DNA of 5,206 nt. Origin: Prevotellaceae bacterium. Its GTDB lineage: Bacteria > Bacteroidota > Bacteroidia > Bacteroidales > Bacteroidaceae. Both the position numbers and the translations under genes were made by a program. The stretch spans positions 1 through 5,206 of the forward strand of contig JAJPZF010000187.1 in assembly GCA_021204545.1 (NCBI GenBank). The letters run 5' to 3'. Below the pieces are notes generated by a model. That model ran no database searches. It saw nothing but the letters and a program-made list of their open reading frames with translations, and was not told where the DNA came from. Of this stretch, positions 1 to 5,206 are shown piece by piece; the first letter of the stretch is position 1; every line of letters starts with the position of its first letter.

Positions 1-304
1 CGTAGTCCAGCTCAGCGTCAACCACCCAGCGCACGTCGTCGGGGTCGAACTTGCCTATGTTGTCCTTCTTGGCTTGCTCCACAAGGTAAGCCGCTGCCGC
101 CTCGATGTCAATCTCCATCTCCTCAGCGTCGCCAGCCTGGTCGATGAGGTCGGCGATATACTCGCTCAGCGTGTCGATGAAGTAGTACAGGTCGTCGTCC
201 TGGAACTTGTCCTTTATCTCCTGCGGCAGGCTCTGCTTGATGTACTCCACGCAGCGCGCGTCGTCCTCCGCGTCTCTGAGCAGCTGTTCTTCAAAGTTAT
301 CCAT
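1..304 (-). CDS. Small acidic conserved hypothetical protein (3' end missing)
   Basis: The frame opens with ATG at 304-302 and stays open for 101 codons to the left edge, so the C-terminus is missing. The start is supported by the 15-bp gap after trxA and by a GAGG (311-314 on the plus strand) lying 6 nt upstream of the ATG. The protein is strongly acidic: 31 Asp/Glu against 9 Lys/Arg in the visible part. It begins MDNFEEQLLRDAEDDARCVE and appears mostly helical. A triple Asp at 36-38 precedes an aromatic LYYF stretch at 39-42, and a conserved-looking FDPDDVRWVV segment lies at 86-95. There is no signal peptide, membrane segment or metal-binding cysteine pattern, so it is probably cytosolic. 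It resembles, from memory, an uncharacterised Bacteroidales protein found downstream of dnaE and trxA. The function is unknown. It is probably co-transcribed with trxA and dnaE. Confidence 0.8.
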   Translation of the reverse strand, partial: MDNFEEQLLRDAEDDARCVEYIKQSLPQEIKDKFQDDDLYYFIDTLSEYIADLIDQAGDAEEMEIDIEAAAAYLVEQAKKDNIGKFDPDDVRWVVDAELDY

Positions 305-319
305 GGTGTGCCTCGTCGG

Positions 320-637
320 TTAGAGTAGTTTCCTTATTCTCTCCTCAACGGCAGCCTTGCTCTGCGCCCCCACGATGCGGTCCGCCACCTGTCCCTTGCT
401 GTCGATGAACACGAGTGTCGGTATGCTCGTCACCATGAACTTCGTGGCAAGCTCCTCGCTCTCCTCCACGTTGCACTTGCCGATGAAGGCCTGCTCCTTG
501 TATTCTTCCGCCAGTTGTTCCACGATGGGAGCCATGCGGCGGCAGGGTCCGCACCACTCAGCCCAGAAGTCAATCACAATAGGTTTGCCGGTCTGAAGCA
601 GCCGTTCGTAAATCTTTTCGGTGATGTTCAATGCCAT
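320..637 (-). CDS. trxA: Thioredoxin
   Basis: This is a complete 105-residue thioredoxin, a cytosolic disulfide reductase that passes electrons from thioredoxin reductase to enzymes such as ribonucleotide reductase, peroxiredoxins and methionine sulfoxide reductases. The redox motif WCGPC is at residues 28-32 (Cys29 and Cys32). The buried acid Asp23, the Lys54 that pairs with it, and the cis-proline of SIPTL (Pro73) match E. coli Asp26, Lys57 and Pro76. The length fits a single thioredoxin fold with no signal peptide or extra domain. ATG at 637-635 lies 9 bp after the dnaE stop and the gene ends with TAA. No Shine-Dalgarno sequence is visible; the leader is A+T-rich. A third cysteine, Cys55, sits next to Lys54. 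The symbol is the general family name, since genomes of this group often carry several thioredoxins. Confidence 0.96.
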   Translation of the reverse strand: MALNITEKIYERLLQTGKPIVIDFWAEWCGPCRRMAPIVEQLAEEYKEQAFIGKCNVEESEELATKFMVTSIPTLVFIDSKGQVADRIVGAQSKAAVEERIRKLL

Positions 638-646
638 AGTTATATT

Positions 647-3600
647 TCAGTTTATTGTATAAGTAAGTTGTTCGTTGTCCTCGAGGAAGCGCACCAGTTT
701 CCGCGAGACGGTCACCTTCTGCTTAGCCTTCAGCTGCAAGTGTGAGAGTCCGTCATTGTCGATGAAATGGAAGAAAAGTTGCACCGTGCCGGGGCTTTCC
801 TTTGCTATTTGCGCGAGCGAGAGGGCAATGTCCTCGTTGAGGTTTCCAAGCGGCATGCTCACCGTTATGCGTTCCACAATCTTGTCCTTGACATCATTGA
901 GGAAGTCAACCTTTACGATGCGCAGCTCCTTCTGCGTCTCTGAGAAGCGTCGGCATTGCACCTTGGCGGAGATGAGAAGCATGTTGCCCACCTCCATATA
1001 GCTGCCCCACTTGGCGCATTCCTGTCCGAAGAGCTTGATCTCGCCCGCGTGTTCGGAGAAGTCCTCGATGGTTGAGATGCAGAAAGGCAGATTGTTCTTG
1101 TGTCCCACGCCTCGCTTGACGGCGGTCACGATGCCGCCTATCTTCACCTCCTGTTCCGCCTCGAGCTGCCCGATGTCGGCGAGCTGGCCGGTGTGAAGGT
1201 TGCATATCTTGTTCAGGATGAAGCTGTACTCGTCGAGCGGGTGTGCGCTGAGGTAGATGCCCACAAGCTCCTTCTCGCGGTTCAGTTTCTCGAGTTCCGT
1301 CCACGGCTCAGCCTCGGGCGGGGCGGGGTGGTTGATGCTCACCGCCTCCATGCCGAACAGTGAGAACTGCGCCTCCTGCTTGGCGTTCTGGTACTGCAAG
1401 CCGTAGCGCAGCAGCACTTCGCAGAAGGAGAGGCCCTGCTCGTCCTTGGTGAGGTACTGCTCTCGGCGGATGGCGGGAGACGTGAAGGAATCGAAGGCGC
1501 CGCTCAGTGCGAGGCTCTCCAGGGAGTTACGCTTAAGAGCCGAGGCGGGCACACGCTCCATGAGGTTGTAGATGCTGCTGAACTGTCCGCCTTTGTTCCG
1601 CTCTTCCACGATGGAGACGCTGCATTGCTCGCCCATCCCCTTTATGGCGGCGAGCCCGAAGCGTATCTGTCCCTTCTGGTTCACCGAGGCGTGCATGTTC
1701 GACTCGTTGATGTCGGGCCCCAGCACCTGTATGTTCATCGCCTTGCACTCCTCCAGCAGTTTCGACAGTTCCTTTATGTCGTCTTTCCTGCGTGTCAACA
1801 GTGCCGCCATGAACTCCTCGGGGTAGTGCGCCTTGATGTAAGCCGTCTGGTAAGCCACCCACGAGTAGCAGGCGGCGTGCGACTTGTTGAAGGCGTAGCT
1901 GGCGAACTTCTCCCAGTCGCTCCATATTTTCTCAAGGATTTTGGCGTCGTGTCCGTTGGCTGTGCCTCCCGCTATGAACTTCGGCTTCATCGCGTCAACG
2001 ATGTCCTTCTTCTTCTTTCCCATAGCCTTGCGCAGCGCGTCGCTTTCGCCGCGGGTGAAGCCAGCGAGCAGTCGGGAGAGGAGCATAACCTGTTCCTGGT
2101 AGACCGTTATGCCGTAAGTCTCCTTCAGATAGGTCTCCATCACGGGCAGGTCGTACGTTATCGGCTCATTCCCGTTCTTGCGGGCTATGAACGACGGGAT
2201 GTTGTCCATCGGCCCCGGGCGGTAGAGGGCGTTCATCGCTATCAGGTCCTCGAAGACCGTCGGGTGCAGTTCCTTGAGATACAGCTGCATGCCCGACGAC
2301 TCGAACTGGAACGTGCCGACGGTCCTGCCCTCCTGGTAGAGCTTGTAAGTTAGCTCGTCGTCGAGAGGCAGGTGTTCCAGGTCGATGTCAACGCCTTTCG
2401 ACTCCTTCACAAGTCGGCACGCCTCCTTCAGCTCCGAGAGTGTCTTCAGTCCGAGGAAGTCCATCTTTATCAGTCCCGTCGACTCGATGACGTGCCCGTC
2501 GTACTGCGTCACGGCGGTCTTTTGCTCGGGGAAGTCGGGGTCGTCGGCCGTTGACACAGGCACGTGGCAGGCGATAGGGTCACGACAGATAATGAAGCCG
2601 CAGGCGTGGATACCTATGCCCCGTATATTGCCCTCAAGCATTCGGGCATACTTTATCACGTCCGCCTCCAGGGGGTCGTTCGAAGCCTGCGCCGCTTGCA
2701 GCTCGGGTGTGCAGAGGATGGCGTTGTCGAGGTTCATCTTAAGGTCTTTGCCGCCGAGGCTCAGGCGGTTGGGTATCGCCTTGCACAGAGCCGTTGACTT
2801 TGAGAAGGGGTACTTAAGCACCCGCGCCACGTCCTTGATGCTGTTCTTCGTGGCCATCGTTGAGTAGGTGATGATGTGTGCGCAGTTCTCCTGCCCGTAT
2901 TTGTTCATCACCCACTGAAGAACCTTGCCGCGGCCGTCGTCGTCGAAGTCGGTGTCGATATCGGGCAATGAGACGCGGTCGGGGTTGAGAAAGCGCTCGA
3001 ACAGCAGGTCGTACTTAAGCGGGTCGAGCCGTGTTATGCCGAGGCAATAGGCCACCACGCTGCCTGCCGCGGAGCCACGCCCCGGGCCCACCCACACGCC
3101 AAGCTCGTTGCGCGCGGCGTTTATGAAGTCCTGCACGATGAGGAAGTAGCCCGGGAAGCCCATTGTCTTCATCACGTGCAGCTCGAACCGTATGCGCTCG
3201 TCCACCTCCTCGGGCAGCGGGTCGCCGTAGATGCGGTGCGCCCCCTCGCGGGTCAGCTTGGCGAGGTAGTCGGCCTCGAGCTTTATGCGGTACAGCTTCT
3301 CGTAGCCGCCCATCTTCCTTATCTTCTCCCGCGCCTGCTCGTCGGGCAGGGGGTTCTCGCCCTTCTCGTCGCTGGTGAACTCGCGCCTAAGCTCGCTCTC
3401 CGTTATGCGCTGCCGCAGCTGCTCCTCCGTGCCGAAGTCCTTGGGGATGGGGAAGAAGGGCATTATCGGGTCGGAGTCGAGGTCGTAGGTCTCAACCTTC
3501 GAGAGAACCTCCATCGTGTTGTCGAGCGCCTCGGGGATGTCTTGGAAGATTTCCTCCATCTCCGCCCGTGTCTTCAGCCATTCCTGCTTGGAGTAGAGCA

Positions 3601-4372
3601 TGCGCTTCGGGTCGTCGAGGTCCTTGCCTGTGCTGAGGCATATCAGTATGTCGTGGGCCTCGGCGTTGTCCTCGTCCACGAAGTGCGCGTCGTTCGTGCA
3701 GACGAGCTTTATGCCGTGCTTGCGCGCCAGCTCCACTATCACTTTGTTCACTTTCTCCTGCAGCTGGAACGTCTCGCGGTTGGCGCGCTGCTGTGGGTCG
3801 GTCACCTTGTGCCGCTGAAGCTCGAGATAGTAGTCGTCGCCGAACACGCTCTTGTACCACAGCACCGTCTCCTCGGCCTTCTGCACATCGCCCTTCAGCA
3901 GGAAGTGCGGCACTTCGCCAGCGAGGCAGGCGGAGCACGCTATGATGCCCTCGTGAAAGCGCTGGAGGTCGTCGTGGTCGGTGCGCGGCTTGCCGTAGAA
4001 ACCTTCCGTCCACGAGCGGCTGACCAGCTGTATGAGGTTGTGGTAGCCCGTCTCGTTCTTCGCCAAAAGGATAAGGTGATAGCGCGCGTCGTCGCCCATC
4101 TCGTGGCTCTTGTCCTCTTTGCGCCGCGGGCAGACATACGCCTCGCAGCCGAAGATGGGCTTGAACGGCTCCAGCCCCTCCTTTCGTCTCTGCTTGTTCA
4201 CCTTCGAGCAGTAGTCGAAGAAGTCCTTTATGCCGAACATGTTGCCGTGGTCGGTCACAGCCATCCCCCGCATGCCGTCGGCTATCGCCTTGTCAACGAG
4301 CCTGGGGATGGAAGCCTGCCCGTCGAGCAGGGAATACTGTGTGTGAACGTGCAGGTGTACGAAGTCGCGCAT
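647..4372 (-). CDS. dnaE: DNA polymerase III alpha subunit (DnaE1 type)
   Basis: This complete 1241-residue protein is the catalytic subunit of the replicative DNA polymerase. Domains in order: PHP (about 1-290), palm, thumb and fingers (about 300-890), helix-hairpin-helix region (about 905-941), OB fold (about 1076-1140) and a C-terminal domain (about 1165-1241). The PHP site looks intact: His8, His10, Asp17, His42, Glu77, His99, Cys149, Asp228 and His230. Polymerase residues are GPGRGSAAGS at 429-438, PDIDTDF at 470-476 (Asp471 and Asp473) and MDFLGL at 637-642 (Asp638), matching E. coli Asp401, Asp403 and Asp555. QFSLF at 1002-1006 (1355-1369 in the window) fits the sliding-clamp motif QxxLF. 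It is longer than E. coli DnaE (about 1160), mainly because of a charged segment near 324-373. No DEDD exonuclease domain is present, so this is not PolC. The ATG at 4372 puts the HLHVH motif at the usual distance from the N-terminus; the stop is TGA. Confidence 0.98.
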   Translation of the reverse strand: MRDFVHLHVHTQYSLLDGQASIPRLVDKAIADGMRGMAVTDHGNMFGIKDFFDYCSKVNKQRRKEGLEPFKPIFGCEAYVCPRRKEDKSHEMGDDARYHLILLAKNETGYHNLIQLVSRSWTEGFYGKPRTDHDDLQRFHEGIIACSACLAGEVPHFLLKGDVQKAEETVLWYKSVFGDDYYLELQRHKVTDPQQRANRETFQLQEKVNKVIVELARKHGIKLVCTNDAHFVDEDNAEAHDILICLSTGKDLDDPKRMLYSKQEWLKTRAEMEEIFQDIPEALDNTMEVLSKVETYDLDSDPIMPFFPIPKDFGTEEQLRQRITESELRREFTSDEKGENPLPDEQAREKIRKMGGYEKLYRIKLEADYLAKLTREGAHRIYGDPLPEEVDERIRFELHVMKTMGFPGYFLIVQDFINAARNELGVWVGPGRGSAAGSVVAYCLGITRLDPLKYDLLFERFLNPDRVSLPDIDTDFDDDGRGKVLQWVMNKYGQENCAHIITYSTMATKNSIKDVARVLKYPFSKSTALCKAIPNRLSLGGKDLKMNLDNAILCTPELQAAQASNDPLEADVIKYARMLEGNIRGIGIHACGFIICRDPIACHVPVSTADDPDFPEQKTAVTQYDGHVIESTGLIKMDFLGLKTLSELKEACRLVKESKGVDIDLEHLPLDDELTYKLYQEGRTVGTFQFESSGMQLYLKELHPTVFEDLIAMNALYRPGPMDNIPSFIARKNGNEPITYDLPVMETYLKETYGITVYQEQVMLLSRLLAGFTRGESDALRKAMGKKKKDIVDAMKPKFIAGGTANGHDAKILEKIWSDWEKFASYAFNKSHAACYSWVAYQTAYIKAHYPEEFMAALLTRRKDDIKELSKLLEECKAMNIQVLGPDINESNMHASVNQKGQIRFGLAAIKGMGEQCSVSIVEERNKGGQFSSIYNLMERVPASALKRNSLESLALSGAFDSFTSPAIRREQYLTKDEQGLSFCEVLLRYGLQYQNAKQEAQFSLFGMEAVSINHPAPPEAEPWTELEKLNREKELVGIYLSAHPLDEYSFILNKICNLHTGQLADIGQLEAEQEVKIGGIVTAVKRGVGHKNNLPFCISTIEDFSEHAGEIKLFGQECAKWGSYMEVGNMLLISAKVQCRRFSETQKELRIVKVDFLNDVKDKIVERITVSMPLGNLNEDIALSLAQIAKESPGTVQLFFHFIDNDGLSHLQLKAKQKVTVSRKLVRFLEDNEQLTYTIN

Positions 4373-4411
4373 AAGGGCAGTGTGTTAGGCGGGGTTTGTC
4401 TATTGCAAGCG

Positions 4412-4442
4412 TAAAGATAGCCCGAAAGCAAGTTTCCCGCAA
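4412..4442 (-). promoter_or_regulatory. Predicted Bacteroidota-type promoter of dnaE operon
   Basis: On the minus strand, TTG (CAA at 4440-4442) is followed after exactly 20 bp by TATCTTTA (4412-4419). This matches the Bacteroidota consensus TAnnTTTG at all fixed positions except the last base. Transcription would start near 4404-4408, leaving a leader of about 33 nt before the dnaE ATG. That leader has no Shine-Dalgarno sequence, as is usual in this phylum. The position and the spacing, identical to that of the divergent psd promoter, support the call. Transcript ends have not been measured. Confidence 0.6.
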
Positions 4443-4474
4443 GCAACAAGGCCATTTGTTTAGCGAAAAGGGGA

Positions 4475-4500
4475 GATTGCCCTAAAATAGTAAGGCAATC
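4475..4500. repeat. Inverted repeat between the divergent promoters
   Basis: GATTGCC (4475-4481) and GGCAATC (4494-4500) are perfect 7-bp inverted arms around a 12-nt A+T-rich centre. Two further base pairs (TA with TA) are possible inside after one mismatch. The right arm ends one base before the TTG of the predicted psd promoter. It has no following T-run and sits between two divergent starts, so a terminator is unlikely. It could be an operator for a dimeric regulator, or chance; no regulator family is recognised. Confidence 0.45.
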
Positions 4501-4501
4501 G

Positions 4502-4532
4502 TTGCGGTACATTGATAATATGAATAACTTTG
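4502..4532 (+). promoter_or_regulatory. Predicted Bacteroidota-type promoter of psd
   Basis: TTG at 4502-4504 is followed after 20 bp by TAACTTTG at 4525-4532, a full match to the Bacteroidota TAnnTTTG element with its upstream TTG. Transcription would begin near 4537-4540, giving a leader of about 50 nt before the ATG at 4588. The spacer is A+T-rich and contains an imperfect palindrome (4511-4525). The leader just before the ATG lacks a properly spaced Shine-Dalgarno sequence. Confidence 0.68.
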
Positions 4533-4587
4533 CCGCGATAGTACTTAACGCTCTAACCGACACCTCTTAACCCGGCGTTCGTATAGG

Positions 4588-5206
4588 ATGGTAAACCGCC
4601 TGAGGAAATTGCGCAAGATCCGCCTGCACCGTGAGGGCACTCACATTCTCGTGTGGAGCGCGGTCGCCTTGCTGGCGCTCAATGTCATCGTTATCGTCGC
4701 CTTCGAGTTCCCCTTCGTCCAGAAGACGTGGCACTACGTCCCCGTCATCGCCCTGCTTACCGTCAGCCTCATCGTTTATGGGGCCATGGTCAACTTCTTC
4801 CGCTGTCCGCCCCGCGTCTTCGACGATGACACCGTGGGCGTCGTGGTCGCTCCCGCCGACGGCAAGGTGGTGGTCGTTGAGGAAGTGTATGAGGGCGAGT
4901 ATTTCCACGACACGCGGCTGATGATAAGCATCTTCATGAACGTCTTCGACGTGCATGCCAACTGGATTCCCGTCAGCGGCAAGGTGAGGCTCGTGCGCCA
5001 TCACGAGGGAAACTACCACTGCGCCTGGCTGCCAAAGGCAAGCGTAGAGAACGAGCGCAGCACGGTGGTCATCACCACCCCTGAGGGCGTGGACGTGCTT
5101 GTGAGACAGGTGGCAGGGGCAGTCGCCCGCCGTGTCGTGACTTACCTGCAAGAGGGCGAGAGCTACGAGATTGACGAGCATCTGGGCTTCATCAAGTTCG
5201 GCTCGA
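4588..5206 (+). CDS. psd: Phosphatidylserine decarboxylase proenzyme (3' end missing)
   Basis: This enzyme removes CO2 from phosphatidylserine to give phosphatidylethanolamine in the inner membrane. The frame runs 206 codons from ATG 4588 to the right edge without a stop. No other start is possible upstream: an in-frame TAA lies at 4546-4548 with no start codon in between. A basic N-terminus (VNRLRKLRKIRLHR) precedes two hydrophobic, probably membrane-spanning segments at about 20-39 and 50-68. The catalytic region follows, with APADGK at 88-93 (Asp91), VHANWIPVSG at 122-131 (His123) and GFIKFGS at 200-206. Ser206 should be the residue that becomes the pyruvoyl group when the proenzyme cleaves itself between Gly205 and Ser206. 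The window therefore ends just after the cleavage site and the small alpha chain is missing. This is the short bacterial form. It is divergent from dnaE. In related genomes I recall phosphatidylserine synthase downstream, which cannot be seen here. Confidence 0.95.
   Translation, partial: MVNRLRKLRKIRLHREGTHILVWSAVALLALNVIVIVAFEFPFVQKTWHYVPVIALLTVSLIVYGAMVNFFRCPPRVFDDDTVGVVVAPADGKVVVVEEVYEGEYFHDTRLMISIFMNVFDVHANWIPVSGKVRLVRHHEGNYHCAWLPKASVENERSTVVITTPEGVDVLVRQVAGAVARRVVTYLQEGESYEIDEHLGFIKFGS

Noticed and set aside
1625..2353. A 242-codon plus-strand open frame inside dnaE
   Set aside because: It is antisense to the conserved polymerase core, with no family resemblance and no promoter or ribosome site suited to it.
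3176..4414. A 412-codon open frame on the plus strand opposite the first third of dnaE
   Set aside because: It lies wholly antisense to conserved DnaE sequence. Its protein is dominated by Leu, Val, Arg and Ala runs with no recognisable motif, which is the usual product of GC-rich codons read backwards.
4475..4500. The inverted repeat as a rho-independent terminator
   Set aside because: No T-run follows either arm, the loop is long, and no gene ends here on either strand.
4511..4525. Imperfect palindrome (arms of 7 with one mismatch) in the psd promoter spacer
   Set aside because: The stretch is almost entirely A and T, so partial symmetry is likely by chance; not enough to call an operator.
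4282..4563. A 93-codon minus-strand frame that crosses the dnaE start and the intergenic region
   Set aside because: It overlaps both predicted promoters and the dnaE N-terminus out of frame, and its translation matches nothing known to me.
4567..5181. A 204-codon minus-strand frame opposite psd
   Set aside because: It is His- and Asp-rich sequence mirroring the conserved psd reading frame, which carries the catalytic residues; there is no independent support.

Overview
The window looks like an ordinary housekeeping segment of a Bacteroidota chromosome, most likely order Bacteroidales and possibly a GC-rich Prevotellaceae-type organism. Three observations point there. DnaE is a 1241-residue DnaE1-type protein with an intact PHP domain and an extra charged segment of the kind I associate with Bacteroidota. 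The phosphatidylserine decarboxylase is the short, membrane-anchored form. Both recognisable promoters fit the Bacteroidota pattern (TTG, about 20 bp, then TAnnTTTG) and their genes have no Shine-Dalgarno sequence. The genus call is an inference from protein resemblance and gene order as I remember them; no search was run.

Layout. On the minus strand, read from right to left, are dnaE (4372 to 647), trxA (637 to 320) and a small acidic protein of unknown function (304 to the left edge, truncated). They are separated by only 9 and 15 bp, so they probably form one operon read from a promoter just upstream of dnaE. On the plus strand, psd starts at 4588 and runs off the right edge. The 215 bp between dnaE and psd (4373-4587) is the only real intergenic region. 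It is much richer in A+T than the genes and holds two divergent promoters, a perfect 7-bp inverted repeat between them, and three copies of GCAAG around the dnaE promoter.

Function. dnaE encodes the replicative polymerase III alpha subunit. trxA encodes a canonical WCGPC thioredoxin; co-transcription would place a general disulfide reductase beside the replicase, but the sequence shows no direct functional link. psd makes phosphatidylethanolamine from phosphatidylserine in the inner membrane. The divergent arrangement could allow DNA replication and membrane lipid synthesis to share regulation, but this is only a hypothesis.

I found no mobile element, CRISPR array, RNA gene, phage or defence gene, and no sign of a new multi-gene system. 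Long open frames opposite dnaE are shadows of its GC-rich codons. The points most worth a second look are the small uncharacterised acidic protein, the intact PHP metal site of DnaE, and the divergent control region.
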